From NCBI RefSeq assembly GCF_011752995.1, contig NZ_VWWL01000003.1, forward strand, positions 186,001 to 250,000: a DNA stretch of 64,000 nucleotides, written 5' to 3'. A program made the position numbers and the translations under genes. The stretch is from Burkholderia sp. Ax-1724 (GTDB lineage: Bacteria; Pseudomonadota; Gammaproteobacteria; Burkholderiales; Burkholderiaceae). The notes under the pieces were generated by a model. The model was not told the origin of the DNA. It ran no database searches and saw nothing but the letters and a program-made list of their open reading frames with translations. Below, in pieces: positions 41,311 through 50,266 of the stretch (position 1 is the stretch's first letter; every line of letters starts with the position of its first letter).

Positions 41311-42272
41311 TGAATACCCCAACTTCCACTGACCGGGCGCTGCCCGGCGAGCGCGCGCGGCTCGATCTGCTCGACGTCGCGCTGTTCGTGCGCGCGGCGC
41401 TGCTGGCGAACGTGTCGGCGGCCGGGCGCGAGTTCGGCCTGTCGGCGGCGGTCGCGAGTTCGCGCATCGCACAGCTCGAAAAACTGCTCGGCGCGCGCCT
41501 GCTGCATCGGACCACGCGCCGCATCAGCCTCACCCAGGACGGCGAAGTGTTCATGACGCGCGCCGAGGCGCTACTCGACGCGGCCGCTGCCGCGCGCGCC
41601 TCGGTGGGCCGCGCGCAGACCGAGCCGCAAGGCCGCCTGCGCGTGACGATGTCCTCGTCGTTCGGGCGCCAGCATATATCGCCCGTCATCGGCGAATTTC
41701 TGCGCCGCTATCCGGGCGTGAGCCTCGATTTACGGATGACCGATCAACTCGTCGATCTCGTCGACGCGGGCATCGACGTCGCGATCCGGGTCGGCGCGCT
41801 CAAGGATTCGTCGCTGGTCGCACGGCGCCTCGCGGCGAACCGCCGCGTGCTGTGCGCCGCGCCCGCGTATCTCGCCGCGCATGACACGCCGCACCATCCG
41901 TCGGACCTCGCGCGGCACGAGTGCATCATCCTGTCGGATCAGCGCGACTGGAGCTTCGTGACGCCGGCCGGCACACTCGACGTGCGGGTCGGCGGACGCC
42001 TCGCGACCGACAACGGCGAGGTGATCCGCGACGCGCTGCTCGCCGGCTTCGGCATCGCGCTCAAATCGACATGGGACGTCGCGCCGTATCTGCGCAGCGG
42101 CGCGCTGGTCAGCGTGCTCGACAGCTATCCGCTCGCCGACGACGTCGCGATCTGGGCCGTGTATCCGAGCCGTGCATTCGTGCCGCCGAAGACGCTCGCG
42201 TTCATCGACTTTCTCGCCGCGCATTTCGGCGATCCGCCGTATTGGGATCGCGAGCCGGATGAACGAGGTTAA
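41310..42272 (+). CDS. LysR family transcriptional regulator
   Basis: 320 residues. N-terminal winged HTH (LDVALFVRAALLANVSAAGR, EFGLSAAVASSRIAQLEKLL, LLHRTTRRISLTQDG) and effector domain (GRLRVTMSSSFGRQHISPVI). ATG 41310 is used rather than 41295 because the longer start lies inside the palindromic operator. Probable control of the adjacent MDR oxidoreductase and of itself. Confidence 0.92.
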   Translation: MNTPTSTDRALPGERARLDLLDVALFVRAALLANVSAAGREFGLSAAVASSRIAQLEKLLGARLLHRTTRRISLTQDGEVFMTRAEALLDAAAAARASVGRAQTEPQGRLRVTMSSSFGRQHISPVIGEFLRRYPGVSLDLRMTDQLVDLVDAGIDVAIRVGALKDSSLVARRLAANRRVLCAAPAYLAAHDTPHHPSDLARHECIILSDQRDWSFVTPAGTLDVRVGGRLATDNGEVIRDALLAGFGIALKSTWDVAPYLRSGALVSVLDSYPLADDVAIWAVYPSRAFVPPKTLAFIDFLAAHFGDPPYWDREPDERG

Positions 42273-42624
42273 GGCGTGGGGCTGAGGTGCGAGCGAAGCG
42301 GCCGTCTGGGTTCTGCCGAGTCGCTACCGGAACGCTACCGGGTTATTACCGGGTCCCTGCAGAAGCGAAGCGATTCGTCAGGACTGTCAACCGCCAAACC
42401 ACTACATCGGCTACGCCGCATGCTTGACGTACTCGATCACAACGCGCCATATGCCAACGACATGCATCGCCCCGTCAGCCTGCCCAATCAGCCTGCCAAT
42501 CTCGCGACGCCCCCACTCGTAACATTGTGTAATTGAAAGTTCGCGTTCATCGCTCCGCCGCAATACGCTTGCAACATTCACCGCGCTTCACAGGACTTCC
42601 CCCAACCAGCAAACGAGGTGAACG
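42273..42624. other. Intergenic region, no gene seen
   Basis: 352 bases. Contains short imperfect repeats of GCTACCGG/TTACCGGG around 42327-42355 and an AT-richer stretch near 42520-42545 that may hold the phosphatase promoter. No supported gene. Confidence 0.4.
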
Positions 42625-44316
42625 ATGAAAGCAATAAAAAAATGGTCGACTGGTCTGACGGCGCTCAGCGCGGGCGTGCTTGCATTGAGCGGCGCCTTCT
42701 CGCCCGCCCAGGCCCACGACCACGACCATGACCATGGCGAAGGAGACGCGGGCGTCAAGCATGTTCTGCTCATCAGCTTCGACGGCTTGCACGAACAGGA
42801 CGTCGCGCGCTGCATCGCCGGCAATACCTGCCCGAATATCGCGCTCCTCGCCAAATCGGGCGTCACCTACACGAACGCCTACACGCCGGGCCTCTCCGAT
42901 TCGTTCCCGGGCCTCGCCGCACTCGTCACGGGCGGCTCGCCGAAGTCCGCCGGCCTCTTCTATGACGTGTCCTACGACCGCACGCTGTACTCGCCGAGCG
43001 ACACGAGCTGCACCGGCAAGCAGGGCTGGAACGTCGTGTTCGACGAAACCACCGGCATCGACGGCGAGAACGGCGGCCCGCTCACGCACCTCGACGGCGG
43101 CGGCGCATTCAATCCGCAAGCCATTCCGCACGCGCTCGTCAACGGCCAATGCGTGCCGGTCTATCCGCACAACTACGTCAAGACGAACACGGTCTTCGAG
43201 GCGGTCAAGCAGGGCATGCACGGTGCGCGCACCGCATGGGCCGACAAGCACGCATGGGGCTACGACTGGCTGAACGGACCGTCGGGCCATGGCGTGGACG
43301 ACCTGGCCCGCACCGAGATCAATTCGATCGACCCCGCGACGAACACGTACTACCTCGACACGTATACGCACACCGAGAAGTTCGACGACTACCACGTACA
43401 GGCGCTCATCAACCAGATCGGCGGCATGGACTCGACGGGTACGCACAACGAACCGGTGCCGACGGTGTTCGGCGCGAACTTCCAGACGCTGAGCGTTGCG
43501 CAAAAGGCCACGGTAGCCAGCGGCGGCGGCTATCTCGATGCCAGTTTCACGCCGGGTACGCAGGTGGCCGGCGCGATCGGCTATATCGACAATTCGCTCG
43601 GCCGCGTGGTGGCAGCGCTCAAGCAGCAGAACCTGTACAAGTCGACGCTCGTCATCGTGACGGCCAAGCACGGCCAGTCGCCGACCGATCATACGAAGCT
43701 CGTGAAGAACGGAGACACGCTGTCGAAGCTGCTTGAAGCGAACAACTACCTCGACCCGAACGGCAACTTCGGCCAGAACAGTACGAAAAGCGGCAACCTG
43801 AACGACGGCACGGGTCTCGTCGACACCGGCATGGTGCAGACCGACGACGTGGGCCTGATCTGGCTGCGCGATCAATCGCAGCGCAACGCCGTGATCCAGA
43901 CGCTCGAGCAGAATCTGTCGTGCAATGCGCCCGGCATCTGCGCGGACGGTCCGCAGGCTTACATCCTGTCCGGCAAGCAACTGGCGGCGCGCTTCGGCGA
44001 TCCGGCGCAAGGCCGTACGCCCGACATCATCGTGCAGCCGAATCCGGGCGTGATCTACACGTCGAGCACGGCGAAGGATGAAGAGCACGGCGGCAACGCA
44101 CCGGACGACAGCCACCTCGGCCTCGTCATCGGCTACCCGGGAATGCATGGCGCCGGTCGCCAGATCGACGAGCGCGTGCTGACGACGCAGGTCGCGCCGA
44201 CCATCCTCGCGGCGCTCGACCTCGATCCGCGCCTGCTGCATGCGGTGGTTGCCGAAGGCACGCGGACGCTGCCGGGGCTTCACCTGAAGCAGGGTGACGA
44301 GAGAGACGATAAGTAA
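42625..44316 (+). CDS. Secreted alkaline phosphatase-superfamily protein (nucleotide pyrophosphatase/phosphodiesterase type)
   Basis: 563 residues. Sec signal (LTALSAGVLALSGAFSPAQA), then a His/Asp-rich stretch HDHDHDHGEGD that could bind metal. Catalytic-core signals: HVLLISFDGLHEQD (metal Asp), nucleophile region SDSFPGLAALVTGG, and later VTAKHGQSPTDH and EEHGGNAPDDSHLGLVIGYP. Probably a periplasmic or secreted phosphodiesterase; the substrate is not clear. GAGGTG precedes the ATG. Confidence 0.82.
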   Translation: MKAIKKWSTGLTALSAGVLALSGAFSPAQAHDHDHDHGEGDAGVKHVLLISFDGLHEQDVARCIAGNTCPNIALLAKSGVTYTNAYTPGLSDSFPGLAALVTGGSPKSAGLFYDVSYDRTLYSPSDTSCTGKQGWNVVFDETTGIDGENGGPLTHLDGGGAFNPQAIPHALVNGQCVPVYPHNYVKTNTVFEAVKQGMHGARTAWADKHAWGYDWLNGPSGHGVDDLARTEINSIDPATNTYYLDTYTHTEKFDDYHVQALINQIGGMDSTGTHNEPVPTVFGANFQTLSVAQKATVASGGGYLDASFTPGTQVAGAIGYIDNSLGRVVAALKQQNLYKSTLVIVTAKHGQSPTDHTKLVKNGDTLSKLLEANNYLDPNGNFGQNSTKSGNLNDGTGLVDTGMVQTDDVGLIWLRDQSQRNAVIQTLEQNLSCNAPGICADGPQAYILSGKQLAARFGDPAQGRTPDIIVQPNPGVIYTSSTAKDEEHGGNAPDDSHLGLVIGYPGMHGAGRQIDERVLTTQVAPTILAALDLDPRLLHAVVAEGTRTLPGLHLKQGDERDDK

Positions 44317-44699
44317 TACGCCGTAGTGCGCCTTGGCCCGGTGCTTTTCGCGAAGTGCCGGGCCTGATTATGTGTGGTGCCTGGTGGGGAATCGGTTGCG
44401 GCGTGCCGCGAGTTGGAGCACCTGAAGTACCTGAAGTACCTGAAGTACCTGAAGCACCTGAAGTACCTGAAGTACCTGAAGCACCTGAAGCACCTGAAGC
44501 ACCTGAAGCACCTGAAGCACCTGAAGCACCTGAAGCACCTGAAGCACCTGAAGCACCTGAAGCACCTGAAGCACCTGAAGCACCTGAAGTACGAGCGCGG
44601 CCGGTGTCCCGAAGTTCGCGTTCGAAGTCCTCTCACACCTGCTTGCCGACATTTCGCGGATTGCTCCGCGGCTCGCGCCCCGTCACGCCGCACCGCGCA
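44317..44699. other. Intergenic region between convergent genes, holding a 9-bp minisatellite
   Basis: Apart from the GCACCTGAA repeat, no terminator or gene is obvious. Open frames here arise only because the 9-bp unit lacks stop codons in five of six frames. Confidence 0.5.
44418..44590. repeat. 9-bp minisatellite, about 19 copies
   Basis: Units GCACCTGAA and GTACCTGAA. GTACCTGAA is scattered among the first units and again at the end; the central units are uniform GCACCTGAA. Confidence 0.95.
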
Positions 44700-45935
44700 T
44701 CACGGCTCCAGTTCGACCGGCACCGCCGCGAAGCCGCGAAACCGCACGCGCCCGCCGCGCGTCGGCACACCGTCGAGCCGATAGTCCGGAAAGCGCTGCA
44801 CGAAGCGCCCGATCGCGATGCGCGCCTCGAGCCGCGCGAGCGACAAACCCGCACACTGGTGAATACCGAAGCCGAACGCGAGATGCCGGTTCGGGTCGCG
44901 GCGAATATCGAAGCGATCCGGTTCGGCAAACTGCTCGGGATCGCGATTGGCCGCGCCGATGCACAGCGTGACCGGCGTACCGCGCGCGACCGCGACGCCG
45001 CCGATTTCGGTGTCCGTGGTGCTCATACGGTTGCCGAGCTGGTTGGAACTCTCGAAGCGCAGGCACTCCTCGATCGCCGTATCGATCAGCGCCGGCTCGC
45101 GCAGCAACGCGGCGCGCGCGTCGGGCCATTCGGTCAGCGTGACGAGACCGTTGCCGATCAGGTTCGTGGTCGTCTCGTGCCCGGCGTTGAGAATGAAAAT
45201 ACAGTTCTGCAGCAACTCCGCTTCCGACAACTGTTCACCCGGTCCCTCGCCCTGAATCAGCCGCGTCAGCACATCGTGCTGCGGATCGCCCGGCTCGCGG
45301 CGGCGTCGCGCGACGAGTCCGCGCAGATAGTCGACGAACTCGCTGACCGCGCGGTTGCCGCGCTCGAACTGCGCCTCGCTCAGCGACGGTTCGAGCGCGC
45401 CGAGTATGGCGAGCGACCAGTCGCGCAGCGGCGCGCGTTCGGCATGCGGCACGTCGAGCAGATTGCCGATGATCTCGACCGGAATCGCCGAGGCGAACTC
45501 GCCGATCAGATCGATGCGCCCGCGCTGCGCGGCCGCATCGAGCAAGCTGTCGACGAGCCGGATCAGCCCCGGCTCCATCGCCGCGATCGCGCGCGCGGTC
45601 AATGCGCCGGCGATCAGCTTGCGCACCCGCGTATGACGCGGCGGATCGTTGAACACGAGACTCGTCGTGTGATGCGCATAGAGCGGCGAATCGCCGTACT
45701 TCGGGCGGAACTCGACGGTCTTGTCGGAGCTGAAGGTCTTCGGATCGCGGTAGACCGCCTGCACGTCGCGAAAGCGCGTCAGAAAGAGCGAACCGTCCGG
45801 CATGCGCTTGACCGGCTCGCAAGTGCGTAGCGCGTGGTAGACCGGATAGGGATCGGCATGGAACGCCGGGCTCAGATGGCGCAGATCGAAGTTGCGGGCA
45901 AGAGAGGCTGCGTCGCTGGCGGTCGCCTGGGTCAT
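44700..45935 (-). CDS. Cytochrome P450
   Basis: 411 residues, soluble bacterial type. Oxygen-binding I helix FILNAGHETTTNLIGNG, ExxR in IEECLRFES, heme-ligand loop AFGFGIHQCAGLSLARLEAR, and DPPRHTRVRKLIAGALT in the C helix. Class I monooxygenase needing a ferredoxin and reductase, neither encoded nearby. Substrate unknown; resembles the CYP107/CYP109-like group of small-molecule hydroxylases in general form only. Confidence 0.93.
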   Translation of the reverse strand: MTQATASDAASLARNFDLRHLSPAFHADPYPVYHALRTCEPVKRMPDGSLFLTRFRDVQAVYRDPKTFSSDKTVEFRPKYGDSPLYAHHTTSLVFNDPPRHTRVRKLIAGALTARAIAAMEPGLIRLVDSLLDAAAQRGRIDLIGEFASAIPVEIIGNLLDVPHAERAPLRDWSLAILGALEPSLSEAQFERGNRAVSEFVDYLRGLVARRRREPGDPQHDVLTRLIQGEGPGEQLSEAELLQNCIFILNAGHETTTNLIGNGLVTLTEWPDARAALLREPALIDTAIEECLRFESSNQLGNRMSTTDTEIGGVAVARGTPVTLCIGAANRDPEQFAEPDRFDIRRDPNRHLAFGFGIHQCAGLSLARLEARIAIGRFVQRFPDYRLDGVPTRGGRVRFRGFAAVPVELEP

Positions 45936-46341
45936 GCGTTGTCTCCGTGAAGGCGCCTTGTTGCGCCCCGGTTGATGCGGCTCGCACCGATACGTCGCGA
46001 TATTGCGTTGTGCGTCGCGATTCGTGGTGACTCGTCAGGATTCGTCGCGATTCATCGCAATTCGTCAATACACCGCCGCGATCCTGGTCCGACTGGTTGC
46101 AGCGGCTTCGTGCGCCAATCGCCGCACGTCGCGATTCGCTTTCGCCCTGACACAACGGCCAGGTGCAGTCGCTTCGGTGCATGCGCTCGATGCGCCAGTA
46201 TGAACCGCGCGCTACCAGATTGCACGCCGGCCGGACTGCCGCATGCGACGGCGCCGCGCGCGGAACCGCTACAATAGCGGGATTTTCCGCGCGCGCCGCG
46301 CGTCCACTGATTCGTCCATCTATTCGCGTCACCGGTCGTCC
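45936..46341. other. Divergent intergenic region with degenerate repeats
   Basis: 406 bases between the P450 gene and serB. Positions ~46000-46075 hold repeated GTCGCGATTCGT/GTCGCGATTCAT-like motifs. TACAAT at 46270-46275 may be the serB -10. No gene seen. Confidence 0.45.
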
Positions 46342-47181
46342 ATGAACCTCGTCATTCAAAGCACCGCGCCCTTCTCCGCCGACCACCACAAAACGCTCGT
46401 CGCGCTCGCGCGCGGCTCGCAGGCTACCATCGTCGACACGCACGCCATTCGTATCGCCAATGCGCACCTTTCTCAGCGCGCCGACATCGAGGTGTATTGT
46501 CAGACACATCGGCTCGATTACGCGTTCGTCGACGCCGGCCGCGCGTTGCGCGACTTCGGCCTCGTCGCGATGGACATGGACTCGACGCTGATTACGATCG
46601 AATGCATCGACGAAATCGCCGACTTCTGCGGGCTCAAGGCCGAGGTCGCGGCCATTACCGAGGCATCGATGCGCGGCGAGATCAAGGACTTCAACGAAAG
46701 CCTGACGCGCCGCGTCGCTCTGCTGAAAGGGCTCGACGCGAGCGCGCTCGAACGTGTTTACGAGGAGCGGCTGCAACTGTCGCCGGGCGCCGAAACGATG
46801 CTTGCCGGCGCGAAGCAGGCCGGTCTGAAAACGCTGCTCGTCTCGGGCGGCTTCACGTTCTTCACCGAAAAACTCAAGGCACGCCTCGGCCTCGATTTCA
46901 CGCGCGCGAACACGCTGGAAATCGTCGACGGCAAGCTGACCGGCAAGGTGCTCGGCGAGATCGTCAATGCCGACGTCAAGGCGCGCACGCTGCGCGAGAC
47001 CTGCGCGACGCTCGGCATCGAACCGTCCCGCGCGATTGCGATGGGCGACGGCTCGAACGACCTGAAGATGATGGCCGAAGCGGGACTCTCCGTTGCGTTC
47101 CGCGCGAAGCCGGTGGTGCGCGAAGCCGCGAGCGTGTCGTTCAATTGGGTTGGGCTGGATGGCTTGCTGCGGCTGTTTTGA
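46342..47181 (+). CDS. serB: Phosphoserine phosphatase
   Basis: 279 residues, HAD family. Nucleophile Asp78 and acid/base Asp80 in VAMDMDSTLI; substrate-specificity part ITIECIDEIADFCG; Ser/Thr in LLVSGGFTFFTEKL; motif III/IV AIAMGDGSNDLKMM. Residues 1-70 are an extra N-terminal domain usual for SerB. Makes serine from phosphoserine. ATG 46342 chosen by homology of the start MNLVIQS. Confidence 0.95.
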   Translation: MNLVIQSTAPFSADHHKTLVALARGSQATIVDTHAIRIANAHLSQRADIEVYCQTHRLDYAFVDAGRALRDFGLVAMDMDSTLITIECIDEIADFCGLKAEVAAITEASMRGEIKDFNESLTRRVALLKGLDASALERVYEERLQLSPGAETMLAGAKQAGLKTLLVSGGFTFFTEKLKARLGLDFTRANTLEIVDGKLTGKVLGEIVNADVKARTLRETCATLGIEPSRAIAMGDGSNDLKMMAEAGLSVAFRAKPVVREAASVSFNWVGLDGLLRLF

Positions 47182-47278
47182 GGCGGATGCGTTGAGGCTG
47201 TGTTTGGGGTTGCATTGCGGTTGCGGTAGCGCGTCGGGACACCAGCCACCGCGCTAACAAGCCGGGCAGGCCACAGGG

Positions 47279-47410
47279 TTATCTGCTGAAGGTGCCGGGC
47301 AGGAACGCCACAAACATGACGATGGAAATCAGGATGCTGACGATCAGCCCTCCTTTTACGATGCGCTCATGATTTTTGTCCGATCCCAAGGACAAGATAA
47401 ATTGCTTCAT
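47279..47410 (-). CDS. 43-residue membrane peptide
   Basis: MKQFILSLGSDKNHERIVKG followed by one hydrophobic helix (LIVSILISIVMFVAFLPG). GGAGGA precedes the ATG by 4 bases. It follows the larger membrane gene by 42 bases on the same strand and is probably co-transcribed. Function unknown. Confidence 0.6.
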   Translation of the reverse strand: MKQFILSLGSDKNHERIVKGGLIVSILISIVMFVAFLPGTFSR

Positions 47411-47452
47411 CAGTTCCTCCACAAGAAGGAATCAGTATAAACGCTGCACTAT

Positions 47453-47911
47453 CTAAAAAAAGTGATTCAAGTGCATGTAAAGGAATGCGAATAGAAGCGC
47501 CGCCAGCCAGGTCATGGCAATCGATGCGCCTATCGCGACACGCGAGAATGTGCCATCCGCATGCGCCCTCTGCGCGTGCCCCTTCGTTGTGCCCGAACCG
47601 TCGTGCCGCGCCTTGAGCAAGCTCGACGTCACAACCATGGAACCCACGAACGCCAGCCCGCAAAACCCGACAATCCCGAGCGCAAGCAGCGACGTTTCCC
47701 GACTGTCCTGCTCCAATGCCGCCACCGCCTCGTAGATCGCGGCGGCACACAATCCAATCGCACACCAGAACAGTTGCCCGTCCTTCACCGACGCCGCAAT
47801 CAATCGCCACGAAACGCGCCAGCCATACGCGGGCGCGACGAGCGCAAGCGTGAAGAGCGGACCCGCGATCGGCACGGCAAGATTCAGCAACATCCAGAAG
47901 AAAAGATTCAT
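47453..47911 (-). CDS. Small integral membrane protein, unknown
   Basis: 152 residues with about four TM helices (FFWMLLNLAVPIAGPLFTLA, WCAIGLCAAAIYEAVAAL, LALGIVGFCGLAFVGSMVVT, IAMTWLAALLFAFLYMHL). A cytoplasmic loop KARHDGSGTTKGHAQRAHAD is basic. With the 43-residue peptide it may form a small operon. No family recognised. Confidence 0.65.
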   Translation of the reverse strand: MNLFFWMLLNLAVPIAGPLFTLALVAPAYGWRVSWRLIAASVKDGQLFWCAIGLCAAAIYEAVAALEQDSRETSLLALGIVGFCGLAFVGSMVVTSSLLKARHDGSGTTKGHAQRAHADGTFSRVAIGASIAMTWLAALLFAFLYMHLNHFF

Positions 47912-48037
47912 CGAACCTCACGCGCGCCGCAATCGTTGATCGGAATGCACATCATCGTAGCGGCGCCGCAAGGCGTCGGCCATTCGGCCGAATGGTCAGG
48001 CTTGCTGTCCCGTTCGAGCGAGTCTGCGCGAATAAAA

Positions 48038-48069
48038 AAACCCGCCGGGAAAGATATCCCGGCGGGTTT
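48038..48069 (-). terminator. Strong terminator after metC
   Basis: A 13-bp perfect stem AAACCCGCCGGGA/TCCCGGCGGGTTT with a 6-base loop; on the minus strand it continues into a run of T (TTTTTATT). Confidence 0.95.
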
Positions 48070-48105
48070 CTCAAGCGTAGCCGCGGCGAATCAATCCCTG
48101 GCGCG

Positions 48106-49290
48106 TCAAGCCAGCGCCGCAAGACTCTGTTCGATGTCCGCGCGCAAATCCGCTTCTTCCTCGAGGCCGATATAGAAGCGCACCAGCGTGCCGCGATGCG
48201 GCCATTGCGCCGCCGTGCGCATCGACACGATGTCGTACGGCATCGCGAGACTATGTGCGCCGCCCCAGCTCCAGCCGAGCGAAAAGAGTTCGAGCGACTC
48301 GCAGAACGTGTCGATCCGCGCCGCGCTGTAGCGTTCGTCGAACACGACCGAGAACAGGCCGCCCGCGCCCGTGAAATCGCGCTTGAACGCCTCGTGCCCC
48401 GGACAATCGGCGAACGCGGGATGCAGCACCGCGGCAATTTCCGGCCGGCTCCTCAGCCACGTGGCGATCGCGAGCGCCGCGCGGTCATGCTGCGCGAAAC
48501 GCAGTTGCATGCTCGGCAGGCTGCGCAGAATCAGCGAGCAGTCGTCGGACGAAACGCCGATGCCCATGCGCATGCGCGCCGCCTTCAGCTTCAGATGCAG
48601 TTCGCGCTCGCGTGTGATCGTCGCGCCCATCAGCACGTCGCCGCCGCCCGACTGGTACTTCGTCAGCGCCTGCACCGAGATGTCGACGCCGTGATCGAAC
48701 GGCCGGAAGGCGAGCCCCGCGGACCACGTGTTGTCGATCGCGGTGACGACGTTGCGCGCGCGCGCCGCCGCCGTGATGGCCGGCACGTCGGGCACTTCCA
48801 TCGTCACCGAGCCGGGCGCCTCGATCCAGATCAGGCGCGTGTTCGGCTGGATCAGACCGGCGATGCCCGCGCCGATCAGCGGATCGTAGTAGCGCGCCGT
48901 CACGCCGAAATCGCGCGCGAGCCAGTCGCCGTGATCGCGGTTCGGCGAATAGACGTTGTCGGGAATCAGCACGTCGTCGCCGGCCTTCAAGAGACCGAAG
49001 TACACGTTCGAAATCGACGACAACCCCGACGGCTGCAACAGCGCATGATTGCCACCCTCGATCGCGGCGAGCCGCTGCGCGAGCGCGATCTGCGTCGGCG
49101 TCGCGTGCAGGCCGTAGCGCCATTGCTCGTCGTTTTTCCAGTCGAGCGCGCGCATCGTCGCGAGATCAGGAAACACCACCGTCGACGCTCGCGTGACCGG
49201 CGTCGAGAACGACTCGAAGCCCGGCGTGATACGGTCCTCGGCGCGCACCGTGCGGGTTTGCAGACCGCGTTTGAGTTTGGATTGGGTCAT
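48106..49290 (-). CDS. metC: Cystathionine beta-lyase
   Basis: 394 residues, Cys/Met-metabolism PLP family. Conserved TRTVRAEDRITPGFESFSTP, YGLHATPTQIALAQRLAAIE, PSGLSSISNVYFGLL, IEAPGSVTMEV, AIDNTWSAGLAFRPFDHGVD and PLP lysine in SVQALTKYQSGGGDVLMG. WSWGGAHSLAMP near the end matches the beta-lyase group. Cleaves cystathionine to homocysteine. Ends before a strong terminator. Confidence 0.93.
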   Translation of the reverse strand: MTQSKLKRGLQTRTVRAEDRITPGFESFSTPVTRASTVVFPDLATMRALDWKNDEQWRYGLHATPTQIALAQRLAAIEGGNHALLQPSGLSSISNVYFGLLKAGDDVLIPDNVYSPNRDHGDWLARDFGVTARYYDPLIGAGIAGLIQPNTRLIWIEAPGSVTMEVPDVPAITAAARARNVVTAIDNTWSAGLAFRPFDHGVDISVQALTKYQSGGGDVLMGATITRERELHLKLKAARMRMGIGVSSDDCSLILRSLPSMQLRFAQHDRAALAIATWLRSRPEIAAVLHPAFADCPGHEAFKRDFTGAGGLFSVVFDERYSAARIDTFCESLELFSLGWSWGGAHSLAMPYDIVSMRTAAQWPHRGTLVRFYIGLEEEADLRADIEQSLAALA

Positions 49291-49510
49291 GGTGAAGTTC
49301 GGTGAGAAAACGGGGAATGCCGGGTCAATGCGACGGCCGCGCCGTTGCGTGCGGTGCGTCGGCTACGCGAGCCCGGACACGCCAAGCGGCTCGCGTCGGA
49401 CGCGCGATGCGAGCCGCGTGCGCGGGGTGAGCGGCCGAGGCGGCCCGAGCAGCCTACGCGACATAGGCTGCCTATACCGCACACGTCCGGCAACAGGGCC
49501 AACGGCAACA

Positions 49511-50212
49511 TCAATCGCCGGTTTGCAGGTTGCTGACGCCGCCGACCGCATGACCACCCGCAGCCGGCGCGGGCGCACCGTTCGCCGCAGGCTGCGGCAC
49601 GGTAGCCGGCTTCGGCGCGGCTGCATTGGCTACACCCGCCGCCCCCGCCACCGGCACCGCCTGCCCCGCCGCCAGCGGCTTCAGATCGAACGGCTGCGGA
49701 TCGGAATCGTCGACATTCATGCGCTCGCCTTCGAGCGCCCCATCCGCGCCGAACTTGCCGACCCAGTTGCCGGTGATATGCGTGCCGTCGTTCGACTCCT
49801 CGACTTCGAGCGTGTCATCGGCGCGGTCGCCGGCGATCAGGATCACCTCGCCGGTATCGCCGTACTGATACTCGCCGTGCACGCCGGACGGATCGTCGGT
49901 CTTCGGGCCGAGCCGCAGCACGATCGGACGCTTGCCGAGCGTGCCGGCATAACGCGGAAACTTCGCGAACTCCGGGCTCGGTTTGAGCGGCAACGAGATC
50001 GGCGGCGGCGGCGCCAGTGCCTTGACCGCATCGCTCTCGGCCCATGCCTGCGACGGCATCCACAGCACCGTGCCCGCACACAGCAGCGCGGCTACGGCCG
50101 CGATCACCCTCGCGCGTTGCCGCGGCGCGCGTCTTGCCGTGCGCGCCGCGCTATCCCTCGACATGCTCGCTGGCGAGCCCTGCGTCGCTTTCGATTCCCG
50201 CATCCTTTTCAT
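49511..50212 (-). CDS. Exported protein with Pro/Ala-rich tail, unknown
   Basis: 233 residues. A long basic N-region precedes a hydrophobic signal (VIAAVAALLCAGTVLWMPSQ then AWA). The mature domain (~75-170) is beta-rich (YAGTLGKRPIVLRLGPKTDD, GEYQYGDTGEVILIAGDRAD, GTHITGNWVGKFGADG), reminiscent of small lipocalin-like or DUF periplasmic domains, followed by an Ala/Pro/Gly tail. ATGs at 50212 and 50203 are both possible starts. Unassigned. Confidence 0.6.
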   Translation of the reverse strand: MKRMRESKATQGSPASMSRDSAARTARRAPRQRARVIAAVAALLCAGTVLWMPSQAWAESDAVKALAPPPPISLPLKPSPEFAKFPRYAGTLGKRPIVLRLGPKTDDPSGVHGEYQYGDTGEVILIAGDRADDTLEVEESNDGTHITGNWVGKFGADGALEGERMNVDDSDPQPFDLKPLAAGQAVPVAGAAGVANAAAPKPATVPQPAANGAPAPAAGGHAVGGVSNLQTGD

Positions 50213-50266
50213 CCTTGTTGCCTGATCCTGCTTCCTACCCTGCCGGCGACGGCGTGCCGCGCGACC

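Noticed and set aside
44355..45830. 491-codon plus-strand frame beginning with Pro-Glu-Ala repeats
   Set aside because: Starts in the 9-bp minisatellite and then runs opposite the clear P450 gene.
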